A stretch of DNA of 64,000 nucleotides from Nemertoderma westbladi (GCA_032718475.1 JAUCBJ010000306.1:1-64000), one strand, 5' to 3'. Shown: positions 21,701 through 38,300, counted from the stretch's first letter. Notes: generated by a model from the sequence alone, not told the origin. Program-made: numbers and translations.

Positions 21701-24700
21701 GGACTTAACTGACAACTTAAGTGAACTGGACTTGACAAAAAACTTAAGTGAACTGTACTTAAATGACACTTAACTGACAACTTAAGTGAACTGTACTTAA
21801 CTGACAACTTAAGTGAACTGTACTTAACTGACAACTTAAGTGAATTGTACTTAACTGACAACTTAAGTGAACTGTACTTAACTGACAACTTAAATGAAAT
21901 GTACTTAACTGACAACTTAAGTGAACTGGACTTAACTGACAACTTAAGTGAACTGGACTTGACAAAAAACTTAAGTGAACTGTACTTAACTGACAACTTA
22001 AGTGAACTGGACTTAACTGACAACTTATGTGAACTGGACTTAACTGACAACTTAAGTAAACTGGACTTAACTGACAACTTAAGTGAACTGGACTTAACTG
22101 ACAACTTAAGTGAACTGGACTTAACTGACAACTTAAGTGAACTGGACTTGACAAAAAACTTAAGTCAACTGGACTTAACTGAAAACTTAAGTGAACTGGA
22201 CTTAACTGACAACTTAAGTGAACTGGACTTGACAAAAAACTTAAGTGAACTGTACTTAAATGACACTTAACTGACAACTTAAGTGAACTGTACTTAACTG
22301 ACAACTTAAGTGAACTGTACTTAACTGACAACTTAAGTGAACTGTACTTAACTGACAACTTAAGTGAACTGGACTTAACTAACAACTTAAGTGAACTGGA
22401 CTTAACTGACAACTTAAGTGAAGTGGACTTGACAAAAAACTTAAGTGAACTGGACTTAACTGACAACTTAAGTGAACTGGACTTAACTGACAACTTAAGT
22501 GAACTGGACTTGACAAAAAACTTAAGTGAACTGCACTTAAATGACACTTAACTGACAACTTAAGTGAACTGTACTTAACTGACAACTTAAGTGAACTGTA
22601 CTTAACTGACAACTTAAGTGAACTGGACTTAACTGACAACTTAAGTGAACTGGACTTAACTGACAACTTAAGTGAACTGTACTTAACTGACAACTTAAGT
22701 AAACTGGACTTAACTGACAACTTAAGTGAACTGGACTTAACTGACAACTTAAGTGAACTGGACTTAACTGACAACTTAAGTGAACTGGACTTAACTGACA
22801 ACTTAAGTGAACTGTACTTAACTGACAACTTAAGTGAACTGGACTTAACTGACAACTTAAGTGAACTGGACTTAACTGACAACTTAAGTGAACTGGACTT
22901 GACAAAAAACTTAAATGAAATGTACTTAACTGACAACTTAAGTGAACTGGAATTAACTGACAACTTAAGTGAACTGGACTTAACTGACAACTTAAGTGAA
23001 CTGGACTTGACAAAAAACTTAAGTGAACTGTACTTAAATGACACTTAACTGACAACTTAAGTGAACTGTACTTAACTGACAACTTAAGTGAACTGTACTT
23101 ACTGACAACTTAAGTGAACTGTACTTAACTGACAACTTAAGTGAACTGTACTTAACTGACAACTTAAGTGAATTGTACTTAACTGACAACTTAAGTGAAC
23201 TGTACTTAACTGACAACTTAAATGAAATGTACTTAACTGACAACTTAAGTGAACTGGACTTAACTGACACCTTAAGTGAACTGGACTTGACAAAAAACTT
23301 AAGTGAACTGTACTTAACTGACAACTTAAGTGAACTGGACTTAACTGACAACTTATGTGAACTGGACTTAACTGACAACTTAAGTGAAATGTACTTAACT
23401 GACAACTTAAGTGAACTGTACTTAACTGACAACTTAAGTGAACTGGACTTAACTGACAACTTAAGTGAACTGGCCTTAACTGACAACTTAAGTGAACTGT
23501 ACTTAACTGACAACTTAAGTGAACTGGACTTAACTGACAACTTAACTGAACTGTACTTAACTGACAACTTAAGAGAACTGGACTTAACTGACAACTTAAG
23601 TGAACTGTACTTAACTGACAACTTAAGTAAACTGGACTTAACTGACAACTTAAGTGAACTGGACTTAACTGACAACTTAAGTGAACTGTACTTAACTGAC
23701 AACTTAAGTGAACTGTACTTAACTGACAACTTAAGTGAACTGTACTTAACTGAAAACTTAAGTGAACTGTACTTAACTGACAACTTAAGTGAATTGTACT
23801 TAACTGACAACTTAAGTGAACTGTACTTAACTGACAACTTAAGTGAACTGGACTTGACAAAAAACTTAAGTGAACTGTACTTAACTGACAACTTAAGTGA
23901 ACTGTACTTAACTGACAACTTAAGTGAACTGGACTTAACTGACAACTTAACTGAACTGTACTTAACTGACAACTTAAGTGAACTGGACTTAACTGACCAC
24001 TTAAGTGAACTGGACTTAACTGACAACTTAAGTGAACTGTACTTAACTGACAACTTAAGTGAACTGGACTTAACTGACAACGTAAGTGAACTGGACTTAA
24101 CTGACAACTTAGTGAACTCTACTTAACTGACAACTTAAGTGAACTGTACTTAACTGACAACTTAAGTAAACTGGACTTAACTGACAACTTAAGTGAACTG
24201 GACCTAACTGACAACTTAAGTGAACTGGACTTAAGTGAACTGGACTTAACTGACCACTTAAGTGAACTGGACTTAACTGACAACTTAAGTGAACTGTACT
24301 TAACTGACAACTTAAGTGAACTGGACTTAACTGACAACTTAAGTGAACTGGACTTAACTGACAACTTAAGTGAACTGTACTTAACTGACAACTTAAGTGA
24401 ACTGGACTTAACTGACAACTTAAGTGAACTGGACTTAACTGACAACTTAAGTGAACTGGACTTAACTGACAACTTAAGTGAACTGTACTTAACTGACAAC
24501 TTAAGTAAACTGGACTTAACTGACAACTTAAGTGAACTGGACTTAACTGACAACTTAAGTGAACTGTACTTAACTGACAACTTAAGTGAACTGGACTTAA
24601 CTAACAACTTAAGTGAACTGGACTTAACTGACAACTTAAGTGAAGTGGACTTGACAAAAAACTTAAGTGAACTGGACTTAACTGACAACTTAAGTGAACT

Positions 24701-27700
24701 GGACTTAACTGACAACTTAAGTGAACTGGACTTGACAAAAAACTTAAGTGAACTGCACTTAAATGACACTTAACTGACAACTTAAGTGAACTGTACTTAA
24801 CTGACAACTTAAGTGAACTGTACTTAACTGACAACTTAAGTGAACTGGACTTAACTGACAACTTAAGTGAACTGGACTTAACTGACAACTTAAGTGAACT
24901 GTACTTAACTGACAACTTAAGTAAACTGGACTTAACTGACAACTTAAGTGAACTGGACTTAACTGACAACTTAAGTGAACTGGACTTAACTGACAACTTA
25001 AGTGAACTGGACTTAACTGACAACTTAAGTGAACTGTACTTAACTGACAACTTAAGTGAACTGGACTTAACTGACAACTTAAGTGAACTGGACTTAACTG
25101 ACAACTTAAGTGAACTGGACTTGACAAAAAACTTAAATGAAATGTACTTAACTGACAACTTAAGTGAACTGGAATTAACTGACAACTTAAGTGAACTGGA
25201 CTTAACTGACAACTTAAGTGAACTGGACTTGACAAAAAACTTAAGTGAACTGTACTTAAATGACACTTAACTGACAACTTAAGTGAACTGTACTTAACTG
25301 ACAACTTAAGTGAACTGTACTTACTGACAACTTAAGTGAACTGTACTTAACTGACAACTTAAGTGAACTGTACTTAACTGACAACTTAAGTGAATTGTAC
25401 TTAACTGACAACTTAAGTGAACTGTACTTAACTGACAACTTAAATGAAATGTACTTAACTGACAACTTAAGTGAACTGGACTTAACTGACACCTTAAGTG
25501 AACTGGACTTGACAAAAAACTTAAGTGAACTGTACTTAACTGACAACTTAAGTGAACTGGACTTAACTGACAACTTATGTGAACTGGACTTAACTGACAA
25601 CTTAAGTGAAATGTACTTAACTGACAACTTAAGTGAACTGTACTTAACTGACAACTTAAGTGAACTGGACTTAACTGACAACTTAAGTGAACTGGCCTTA
25701 ACTGACAACTTAAGTGAACTGTACTTAACTGACAACTTAAGTGAACTGGACTTAACTGACAACTTAACTGAACTGTACTTAACTGACAACTTAAGAGAAC
25801 TGGACTTAACTGACAACTTAAGTGAACTGTACTTAACTGACAACTTAAGTAAACTGGACTTAACTGACAACTTAAGTGAACTGGACTTAACTGACAACTT
25901 AAGTGAACTGTACTTAACTGACAACTTAAGTGAACTGTACTTAACTGACAACTTAAGTGAACTGTACTTAACTGAAAACTTAAGTGAACTGTACTTAACT
26001 GACAACTTAAGTGAATTGTACTTAACTGACAACTTAAGTGAACTGTACTTAACTGACAACTTAAGTGAACTGGACTTGACAAAAAACTTAAGTGAACTGT
26101 ACTTAACTGACAACTTAAGTGAACTGTACTTAACTGACAACTTAAGTGAACTGGACTTAACTGACAACTTAACTGAACTGTACTTAACTGACAACTTAAG
26201 TGAACTGGACTTAACTGACCACTTAAGTGAACTGGACTTAACTGACAACTTAAGTGAACTGTACTTAACTGACAACTTAAGTGAACTGGACTTAACTGAC
26301 AACGTAAGTGAACTGGACTTAACTGACAACTTAGTGAACTCTACTTAACTGACAACTTAAGTGAACTGTACTTAACTGACAACTTAAGTAAACTGGACTT
26401 AACTGACAACTTAAGTGAACTGGACCTAACTGACAACTTAAGTGAACTGGACTTAAGTGAACTGGACTTAACTGACCACTTAAGTGAACTGGACTTAACT
26501 GACAACTTAAGTGAACTGTACTTAACTGACAACTTAAGTGAACTGGACTTAACTGACAACTTAAGTGAACTGGACTTAACTGACAACTTAAGTGAACTGT
26601 ACTTAACTGACAACTTAAGTGAACTGGACTTAACTGACAACTTAAGTGAACTGGACTTAACTGACAACTTAAGTGAACTGGACTTAACTGACAACTTAAG
26701 TGAACTGTACTTAACTGACAACTTAAGTAAACTGGACTTAACTGACAACTTAAGTGAACTGGACTTAACTGACAACTTAAGTGAACTGGACTTAACTGAC
26801 AACTTAAGTGAACTGGACTTAACTGACAACTTAAGTGAACTGTACTTAACTGACAACTTAAGTGAACTGGACTTAACTGACAACTTAAGTGAACTGGACT
26901 TAACTGACAACTTAAGTGAACTGTACTTAAATGACACTTAACTGACAACTTAAGTGAACTGTACTTAACTGACAACTTAAGTGAACTGTACTTAACTGAT
27001 AACTTAAGTGAATTGTACTTAACTGACAACTTAAGTGAACTGTACTTAACTGACAACTTAAGTAAACTGGACTTAACTGACAACTTAAGTGAACTGGACT
27101 TAACTGACAACTTAAGTGAACTGGACTTAACTGACAACTTAAGTGAACTGGACTTAACTGACAACTTAAGTAAACTGGACTTAACTGACAACTTAAGTGA
27201 ACTGGACTTAACTGACAACTTAAGTGAACTGGACTTGACAAAAAACTTAAGTGAACTGTACTTAACTGACAACTTAAGTGAACTGTACTTAACTGACAGC
27301 TTAAGTAAACTGCAGATAACTGACAACTTAAGTGAACCGTACTTAACTGACAACTTAAGTAAACTGGACTTAACTGACAACTTAAGTGAACTGTACTTAA
27401 CTGACAACTTAAGTGAACTGGACTTAACTGACAACTTAAGTAAACTGGACTTAACTGACAACTTAAGTGAACTGGACTTAACTGACAACTTATGTGAACT
27501 GGACTTAACTGACAACTTAAGTGAACTGTACTTAACTGACAACTTAAGTGAACTGGACTTAACTGACAACTTAAGTGAACTGGACTTAACTGACAACTTA
27601 AGTGAACTGGACTTGACAAAAAACTTAAGTGAACTGTACTTAAATGACACTTAACTGACAACTTAAGTGAACTGTACTTAACTGACAACTTAAGTGAACT

Positions 27701-30700
27701 GTACTTAACTGACAACTTAAGTGAATTGTACTTAACTGACAACTTAAGTGAACTGTACTTAACTGACAACTTAAATGAAATGTACTTAACTGACAACTTA
27801 AGTGAACTGGACTTAACTGACAACTTAAGTGAACTGGACTTGACAAAAAACTTAAGTGAACTGTACTTAACTGACAACTTAAGTGAACTGGACTTAACTG
27901 ACAACTTATGTGAACTGGACTTAACTGACAACTTAAGTGAAATGTACTTAACTGACAACTTAAGTGAACTGTACTTAACTGACAACTTAAGTGAACTGGA
28001 CGTAACTGACAACTTAAGTGAACTGGACTTAACTGACAACTTAAGTGAACTGGACTTGACAAAAAACTTAAGTGAACTGTACTTAAATGACACTTAACTG
28101 ACAACTTAAGTGAACTGTACTTAACTGACAACTTAAGTGAACTGTACTTAACTGACAACTTAAGTGAATTGTACTTAACTGACAACTTAAGTGAATTGTA
28201 CTTAACTGACAACTTAAGTGAACTGTACTTAACTGACAACTTAAATGAAATGTACTTAACTGACAACTTAAGTGAACTGGACTTAACTGACAACTTAAGT
28301 GAACTGGACTTGACAAAAAACTTAAGTAAACTGGACTTAACTGACAACTTAAGTGAACTGGACTTAACTGACAACTTAAGTGAACTGGACTTGACAAAAA
28401 ACTTAAGTGAACTGGACTTAACTGACAACTTAAGTGAACTGTACTTAACTGACAACTTAAGTGAACTGGACTTAACTGACAACTTAAGTGAACTGTACTT
28501 AACTGACAACTTAAGTAAACTGGACTTAACTGACAACTTAAGTGAACTGTACTTAACTGACAACTTAAGTGAACTGGACTTAACTGACAACTTAAGTAAA
28601 CTGTACTTAACTGACAACTTAAGTGAACTGGACTTACTTAACTGACAACTTAAGAGAACTGGACTTAACTGACAACTTAAGTGAACTGGACTTGACAAAA
28701 AACTTAAGTGAACTGGACTTAACTGACAACTTAAGTGAACTGTACTTAACTGACAACTTAAGTGAACTGGACTTAACTGACAACTTAAGTGAACTGTACT
28801 TAACTGACAACTTAAGTAAACTGGACTTAACTGACAACTTAAGTGAACTGGACTTAACTGACAACTTAAGTGAACTGGACTTGACAAAAAACTTAAGTGA
28901 ACTGGACTTAACTGACAACTTAAGTGAACTGTACTTAACTGACAACTTAAGTGAACTGGACTTAACTGACAACTTAAGTGAACTGTACTTAACTGACAAC
29001 TTAAGTAAACTGGACTTAACTGACAACTTAAGTGAACTGGACTTAACTGACAACTTAAGTGAACTGGACTTGACAAAAAACTTAAGTGAACTGTACTTAA
29101 ATGACACTTAACTGACAACTTAAGTGAACTGTACTTAACTGACAACTTAAGTGAACTGTACTTAACTGACAACTTAAGTGAATTGTACTTAACTGACAAC
29201 TTAAGTGAACTGTACTTAACTGACAACTTAAATGAAATGTACTTAACTGACAACTTAAGTGAACTGGACTTAACTGACAACTTAAGTGAACTGGACTTGA
29301 CAAAAAACTTAAGTGAACTGTACTTAACTGACAACTTAAGTGAACTGGACTTAACTGACAACTTATGTGAACTGGACTTAACTGACAACTTAAGTGAAAT
29401 GTACTTAACTGACAACTTAAGTGAACTGTACTTAACTGACAACTTAAGTGAACTGGACGTAACTGACAACTTAAGTGAACTGGACTTAACTGACAACTTA
29501 AGTGAACTGGACTTGACAAAAAACTTAAGTGAACTGTACTTAAATGACACTTAACTGACAACTTAAGTGAACTGTACTTAACTGACAACTTAAGTGAACT
29601 GTACTTAACTGACAACTTAAGTGAATTGTACTTAACTGACAACTTAAGTGAACTGTACTTAACTGACAACTTAAATGAAATGTACTTAACTGACAACTTA
29701 AGTGAACTGGACTTAACTGACAACTTAAGTGAACTGGACTTGACAAAAAACTTAAGTGAACTGTACTTAACTGACAACTTAAGTGAACTGGACTTAACTG
29801 ACAACTTATGTGAACTGGACTTAACTGACAACTTAAGTAAACTGGACTTAACTGACAACTTAAGTGAACTGGACTTAACTGACAACTTAAGTGAACTGGA
29901 CTTAACTGACAACTTAAGTGAACTGGACTTGACAAAAAACTTAAGTCAACTGGACTTAACTGAAAACTTAAGTGAACTGGACTTAACTGACAACTTAAGT
30001 GAACTGGACTTGACAAAAAACTTAAGTGAACTGTACTTAAATGACACTTAACTGACAACTTAAGTGAACTGTACTTAACTGACAACTTAAGTGAACTGTA
30101 CTTAACTGACAACTTAAGTGAACTGTACTTAACTGACAACTTAAGTGAACTGGACTTAACTAACAACTTAAGTGAACTGGACTTAACTGACAACTTAAGT
30201 GAAGTGGACTTGACAAAAAACTTAAGTGAACTGGACTTAACTGACAACTTAAGTGAACTGGACTTAACTGACAACTTAAGTGAACTGGACTTGACAAAAA
30301 ACTTAAGTGAACTGCACTTAAATGACACTTAACTGACAACTTAAGTGAACTGTACTTAACTGACAACTTAAGTGAACTGTACTTAACTGACAACTTAAGT
30401 GAACTGGACTTAACTGACAACTTAAGTGAACTGGACTTAACTGACAACTTAAGTGAACTGTACTTAACTGACAACTTAAGTAAACTGGACTTAACTGACA
30501 ACTTAAGTGAACTGGACTTAACTGACAACTTAAGTGAACTGGACTTAACTGACAACTTAAGTGAACTGGACTTAACTGACAACTTAAGTGAACTGTACTT
30601 AACTGACAACTTAAGTGAACTGGACTTAACTGACAACTTAAGTGAACTGGACTTAACTGACAACTTAAGTGAACTGGACTTGACAAAAAACTTAAATGAA

Positions 30701-33700
30701 ATGTACTTAACTGACAACTTAAGTGAACTGGAATTAACTGACAACTTAAGTGAACTGGACTTAACTGACAACTTAAGTGAACTGGACTTGACAAAAAACT
30801 TAAGTGAACTGTACTTAAATGACACTTAACTGACAACTTAAGTGAACTGTACTTAACTGACAACTTAAGTGAACTGTACTTACTGACAACTTAAGTGAAC
30901 TGTACTTAACTGACAACTTAAGTGAACTGTACTTAACTGACAACTTAAGTGAATTGTACTTAACTGACAACTTAAGTGAACTGTACTTAACTGACAACTT
31001 AAATGAAATGTACTTAACTGACAACTTAAGTGAACTGGACTTAACTGACACCTTAAGTGAACTGGACTTGACAAAAAACTTAAGTGAACTGTACTTAACT
31101 GACAACTTAAGTGAACTGGACTTAACTGACAACTTATGTGAACTGGACTTAACTGACAACTTAAGTGAAATGTACTTAACTGACAACTTAAGTGAACTGT
31201 ACTTAACTGACAACTTAAGTGAACTGGACTTAACTGACAACTTAAGTGAACTGGCCTTAACTGACAACTTAAGTGAACTGTACTTAACTGACAACTTAAG
31301 TGAACTGGACTTAACTGACAACTTAACTGAACTGTACTTAACTGACAACTTAAGAGAACTGGACTTAACTGACAACTTAAGTGAACTGTACTTAACTGAC
31401 AACTTAAGTAAACTGGACTTAACTGACAACTTAAGTGAACTGGACTTAACTGACAACTTAAGTGAACTGTACTTAACTGACAACTTAAGTGAACTGTACT
31501 TAACTGACAACTTAAGTGAACTGTACTTAACTGAAAACTTAAGTGAACTGTACTTAACTGACAACTTAAGTGAATTGTACTTAACTGACAACTTAAGTGA
31601 ACTGTACTTAACTGACAACTTAAGTGAACTGGACTTGACAAAAAACTTAAGTGAACTGTACTTAACTGACAACTTAAGTGAACTGTACTTAACTGACAAC
31701 TTAAGTGAACTGGACTTAACTGACAACTTAACTGAACTGTACTTAACTGACAACTTAAGTGAACTGGACTTAACTGACCACTTAAGTGAACTGGACTTAA
31801 CTGACAACTTAAGTGAACTGTACTTAACTGACAACTTAAGTGAACTGGACTTAACTGACAACGTAAGTGAACTGGACTTAACTGACAACTTAGTGAACTC
31901 TACTTAACTGACAACTTAAGTGAACTGTACTTAACTGACAACTTAAGTAAACTGGACTTAACTGACAACTTAAGTGAACTGGACCTAACTGACAACTTAA
32001 GTGAACTGGACTTAAGTGAACTGGACTTAACTGACCACTTAAGTGAACTGGACTTAACTGACAACTTAAGTGAACTGTACTTAACTGACAACTTAAGTGA
32101 ACTGGACTTAACTGACAACTTAAGTGAACTGGACTTAACTGACAACTTAAGTGAACTGTACTTAACTGACAACTTAAGTGAACTGGACTTAACTGACAAC
32201 TTAAGTGAACTGGACTTAACTGACAACTTAAGTGAACTGGACTTAACTGACAACTTAAGTGAACTGTACTTAACTGACAACTTAAGTAAACTGGACTTAA
32301 CTGACAACTTAAGTGAACTGGACTTAACTGACAACTTAAGTGAACTGGACTTAACTGACAACTTAAGTGAACTGGACTTAACTGACAACTTAAGTGAACT
32401 GTACTTAACTGACAACTTAAGTGAACTGGACTTAACTGACAACTTAAGTGAACTGGACTTAACTGACAACTTAAGTGAACTGGACTTGACAAAAAACTTA
32501 AATGAAATGTACTTAACTGACAACTTAAGTGAACTGGAATTAACTGACAACTTAAGTGAACTGGACTTAACTGACAACTTAAGTGAACTGGACTTGACAA
32601 AAAACTTAAGTGAACTGTACTTAAATGACACTTAACTGACAACTTAAGTGAACTGTACTTAACTGACAACTTAAGTGAACTGTACTTACTGACAACTTAA
32701 GTGAACTGTACTTAACTGACAACTTAAGTGAACTGTACTTAACTGACAACTTAAGTGAATTGTACTTAACTGACAACTTAAGTGAACTGTACTTAACTGA
32801 CAACTTAAATGAAATGTACTTAACTGACAACTTAAGTGAACTGGACTTAACTGACACCTTAAGTGAACTGGACTTGACAAAAAACTTAAGTGAACTGTAC
32901 TTAACTGACAACTTAAGTGAACTGGACTTAACTGACAACTTATGTGAACTGGACTTAACTGACAACTTAAGTGAAATGTACTTAACTGACAACTTAAGTG
33001 AACTGTACTTAACTGACAACTTAAGTGAACTGGACTTAACTGACAACTTAAGTGAACTGGCCTTAACTGACAACTTAAGTGAACTGTACTTAACTGACAA
33101 CTTAAGTGAACTGGACTTAACTGACAACTTAACTGAACTGTACTTAACTGACAACTTAAGTGAACTGGACTTAACTGACAACTTAAGTGAACTGTACTTA
33201 ACTGACAACTTAAGTAAACTGGACTTAACTGACAACTTAAGTGAACTGGACTTAACTGACAACTTAAGTGAACTGTACTTAACTGACAACTTAAGTGAAC
33301 TGTACTTAACTGACAACTTAAGTGAACTGTACTTAACTGAAAACTTAAGTGAACTGTACTTAACTGACAACTTAAGTGAATTGTACTTAACTGACAACTT
33401 AAGTGAACTGTACTTAACTGACAACTTAAATGAAATGTACTTAACTGACAACTTAAGTGAACTGGACTTAACTGACACCTTAAGTGAACTGGACTTGACA
33501 AAAAACTTAAGTGAACTGTACTTAACTGACAACTTAAGTGAACTGGACTTAACTGACAACTTATGTGAACTGGACTTAACTGACAACGTAAGTGAAATGT
33601 ACTTAACTGACAACTTAAGTGAACTGTACTTAACTGACAACTTATGTGAACTGTACTTAACTGACAACTTAAGTGAACTGGACTTAACTGACAACTTAAG

Positions 33701-34657
33701 TGAACTGTACTTAACTGACAACTTAAGTGAACTGTACTTAACTGACAACTTAAGTGAACTGGACTTAACTGACCACTTAAGTGAACTGGACTTAACTGAC
33801 AACTTAAGTGAACTGTACTTAACTGACAACTTAAGTGAACTGGACTTAACTGACAACTTAAGTGAACTGGACTTAACTGACAACTTAGTGAACTCTACTT
33901 AACTGACAACTTAAGTGAACTGGACTTAACTGACAACTTAAGTGAACTGGACTTAACTGACAACTTAAGTGAACTGGACTTGACAAAAAACTTAAGTGAA
34001 CTGTACTTAACTGACAACTTAAGTGAACTGTACTTAACTGACAACTTAAGTGAACTGGACTTAACTGACAACTTAACTGAACTGTACTTAACTGACAACT
34101 TAAGTGAACTGGACTTAACTGACCACTTAAGTGAACTGGACTTAACTGACAACTTAAGTGAACTGTACTTAACTGACAACTTAAGTGAACTGGACTTAAC
34201 TGACAACGTAAGTGAACTGGACTTAACTGACAACTTAGTGAACTCTACTTAACTGACAACTTAAGTGAACTGTACTTAACTGACAACTTAAGTAAACTGG
34301 ACTTAACTGACAACTTAAGTGAACTGGACCTAACTGACAACTTAAGTGAACTGGACTTAAGTGAACTGGACTTAACTGACCACTTAAGTGAACTGCACTT
34401 AACTGACAACTTAAGTGAACTGTACTTAACTGACAACTTAAGTGAACTGGACTTAACTGACAACTTAAGTGAACTGGACTTAACTGACAACTTAAGTGAA
34501 CTGTACTTAACTGACAACTTAAGTGAACTCTACTTAACTGACAACTTAAGTGAACTGGACTTAACTGACAACTTAATTGAACTGGACTTGACAAAAAACT
34601 TAAGTGAACTGTACTTAAATGACACTTAACTGACAACTTAAGTGAACTGTACTTAAC
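18761..34657. repeat. 27-bp satellite, main block (about 590 copies)
   Basis: The unit is TTAACTGACAACTTAAGTGA plus ACTGGAC or ACTGTAC. Variants include GACAAAAAACTTAAG, ACTTAAATGACACTTAACTG, a GTAA/GTGA change and AAATGAAATG. Since 27 is nine codons, several frames on both strands stay open for hundreds of codons (SVKSSSLKL, LSPVHLSCQ and LTDNLSELD types); none is a credible protein. Variants are arranged in long repeated orders. For example 22537-24107 recurs at 24759-26329 and again at 30318-31888, giving higher-order shifts of 2,222 and 7,781 bp. Confidence 0.98.
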
Positions 34658-35322
34658 CTAATATAATTATGGTGTTTCCAAATCTGAAAACTGCTATTTA
34701 ATAGCTCTTTTAGTTTTTAAGTTATAACAATTTCTATTTAGGGATTCCTATTGAAATTACTATTACTATGTATGATGAAACGTCGATTATCTCAAAATAT
34801 TTTTTTTATGAAATTGTCAACTTCAAAACCCTACTACTTTTACAATTTTTGAGCAATTAGTCTGAAACTTTCTGTGGGTGTCTACATAGCCACCCTGCAT
34901 AAAAGTATCAGACAACTTTTCGAAATTGTTTGTTAATAAAATTTAATACAATTTATAACAAACCTAAAAATTAGGCATAAACTTGCAGCGCCACCTAGCG
35001 GTGCAGAATTATTTTCACAAAATTTCGCCTGATAGTTATGTTGCCCCATCTTTGATATATCATATAAAAAAACGTTCATGTAATTAGATTCAAAACTGTA
35101 AAAGCCTTAGGGTTTTAAGCGCAACCAAGTTTTTTTTATTGTTAACTAGTATTAACTAATATTAAATAGCGAAAAATAAAAATTTTCTAACCTGTCATGT
35201 AGAATAGCATCTTAGGCACCTATATTCCAAATTATAGCCTAAACCAAACAATTTTGAAACGCTGAGAGTGATAAATTGAAGAGTTGTCCGAAAATGGTGT
35301 ACCCCCCCCCCCCCCCCCCCCC
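34658..35322. other. Non-satellite spacer, copy 1 (empty BEL target site)
   Basis: A unique-looking AT-rich segment of about 665 bp begins CCTAATATAATTATGG and ends in a run of about 23 C (35301-35323). It has no ORF. The same segment recurs as 38842-39178 plus 45898-46227 with few substitutions, including the flanking satellite variants, so spacer and satellite were duplicated together. Here AGCGCCACCTAGCGG (near 34989) is uninterrupted; in copy 2 the BEL element splits it at GCCAC. Confidence 0.9.
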
Positions 35323-38300
35323 CTTAAGTGAACTGTACTTAACTGACAACTTAAATGAACTGGACTTAACTGACAACGTAAGTGATCTGTACTTAACTGA
35401 CAACTTAAATGAAATGTACTTAACTGACAACTTAAGTGAACTGTACTTAACTGTCAACTTAAATGAAATGTACTTAACTGACAACTTAAGTGAACTGGAC
35501 TTAACTGACAACTTAAGTGAACTGGACTTAACTGACAACTTAAGTGAACTGGACTTGACAAAAAACTTAAGTGAACTGGACTTAACTGTCAACTTAAGTG
35601 AACTGTACTTAACTGACAACTTAAGTGAACTGGACTTAACTGACAACTTAAGTGAACTGTACTTAACTGACAACTTAAGTAAACTGGACTTAACTGACAA
35701 CTTAAGTGAACTGGACTTAACTGACAACTTAAGTGAACTGGACTTAAGTGAACTGGACTTAACTGACAACTTAAGTGAACTGTACTTAACTGACAACTTA
35801 AGTGAACTGGACTTAACTGACAACTTAAGTGAACTGGACTTAACTGACAACTTAAGTGAACTGGACTTGACAAAAAACTTAAATGAAATGTACTTAACTG
35901 ACAACTTAAGTGCACTGGAATTAACTGACAACTTAAGTGAACTGGACTTGACAAAAAACTTAAGTGAACTGTACTTATTTGACAACTTAAGTGAACTGGA
36001 CTTAACTGACAACTTATGTGAACTGGACTTAACTGACAACTTAAGTGAAATGTACTTAACTGACAACTTAAGTGAACTGTACTTAACTGACAACTTAAGT
36101 GAACTGGACTTAACTGACAACTTAAGTGAACTGGACTTAACTGACAACTTAAGTGAACTGTACTTAACTGACAACTTAAGTGAACTGGACTTAACTGACA
36201 ACTTAAGTGAACTGGACTTAACTGACAACTTAAGTGAACTCTACTTAACTGACAACTTAAGTGAACTGGACTTAACTGACAACTTAAGTGAACTGGACTT
36301 AACTGACAACTTAAGTGAACTGGACTTGACAAAAAACTTAAGTGAACTGTACTTAAATGACACTTAACTGACAACTTAAGTGAACTGTACTTAACTGACA
36401 ACTTAAGTGAACTGTACTTAACTGACAACTTAAGTGAACTGGACTTAACTGACAACTTAAGTGAACTGTACTTAACTGACAACTTAAGTGAACTGGACTT
36501 AACTGACAACTTAAGTGAACTGGACTTAACTGACAACTTAAGTGAACTGTACTTAACTGACAACTTAAGTGAACTGGACTTAACTAACAACTTAAGTGAA
36601 CTGGACTTAACTGACAACTTAAGTGAACTGGACTTGACAAAAAACTTAAGTGAACTGGACTTAACTGACAACTTAAGTGAACTGGACTTAACTGACAACT
36701 TAAGTGAACTGGACTTGACAAAAAACTTAAGTGAACTGTACTTAAATGACACTTAACTGACAACTTAAGTGAACTGTACTTAACTGACAACTTAAGTGAA
36801 CTGTACTTAACTGACAACTTAAGTGAACTGGACTTAACTGACAACTTAAGTGAACTGTACTTAACTGACAACTTAAGTAAACTGGACTTAACTGACAACT
36901 TAAGTGAACTGGACTTAACTGACAACTTAAGTGAACTGGACTTAACTGACAACTTAAGTGAACTGGACTTAACTGACAACTTAAGTGAACTGTACTTAAC
37001 TGACAACTTAAGTGAACTGGACTTAACTGACAACTTAAGTGAACTGGACTTAACTGACAACTTAAGTGAACTGGACTTGACAAAAAACTTAAATGAAATG
37101 TACTTAACTGACAACTTAAGTGAACTGGAATTAACTGACAACTTAAGTGAACTGGACTTAACTGACAACTTAAGTGAACTGGACTTGACAAAAAACTTAA
37201 GTGAACTGTACTTAAATGACACTTAACTGACAACTTAAGTGAACTGTACTTAACTGACAACTTAAGTGAACTGTACTTACTGACAACTTAAGTGAACTGT
37301 ACTTAACTGACAACTTAAGTGAACTGTACTTAACTGACACCTTAAGTGAATTGTACTTAACTGACAACTTAAGTGAACTGTACTTAACTGACAACTTAAA
37401 TGAAATGTACTTAACTGACAACTTAAGTGAACTGGACTTAACTGACACCTTAAGTGAACTGGACTTGACAAAAAACTTAAGTGAACTGTACTTAACTGAC
37501 AACTTAAGTGAACTGGACTTAACTGATAACTTATGTGAACTGGACTTAACTGACAACTTAAGTGAAATGTACTTAACTGACAACTTAAGTGAACTGTACT
37601 TAACTGACAACTTAAGTGAACTGGACTTAACTGACAACTTAAGTGAACTGGCCTTAACTGACAACTTAAGTGAACTGTACTTAACTGACAACTTAAGTGA
37701 ACTGGACTTAACTGACAACTTAACTGAACTGTACTTAACTGACAACTTAAGTGAACTGGACTTAACTGACAACTTAAGTGAACTGTACTTAACTGACAAC
37801 TTAAGTAAACTGGACTTAACTGACAACTTAAGTGAACTGGACTTAACTGACAACTTAAGTGAACTGTACTTAACTGACAACTTAAGTGAACTGTACTTAA
37901 CTGACAACTTAAGTGAACTGTACTTAACTGACAACTTAAGTGAACTGTACTTAACTGACAACTTAAGTGAATTGTACTTAACTGACAACTTAAGTGAACT
38001 GTACTTAACTGACAACTTAAGTGAATTGTACTTAACTGACAACTTAAGTGAACTGTACTTAACTGACAACTTAAATGAAATGTACTTAACTGACAACTTA
38101 AGTGAACTGGACTTAACTGACACCTTAAGTGAACTGGACTTGACAAAAAACTTAAGTGAACTGTACTTAACTGACAACTTAAGTGAACTGGACTTAACTG
38201 ACAACTTATGTGAACTGGACTTAACTGACAACTTAAGTGAAATGTACTTAACTGACAACTTAAGTGAACTGTACTTAACTGACAACTTAAGTGAACTGTA

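Noticed and set aside
18094-34636. Dozens of long frames with SVKSSSLKL, LSPVHLSCQ or LTDNLSELD repeats
   Set aside because: Satellite artefacts of a 27-bp period; they are open in several frames at once.
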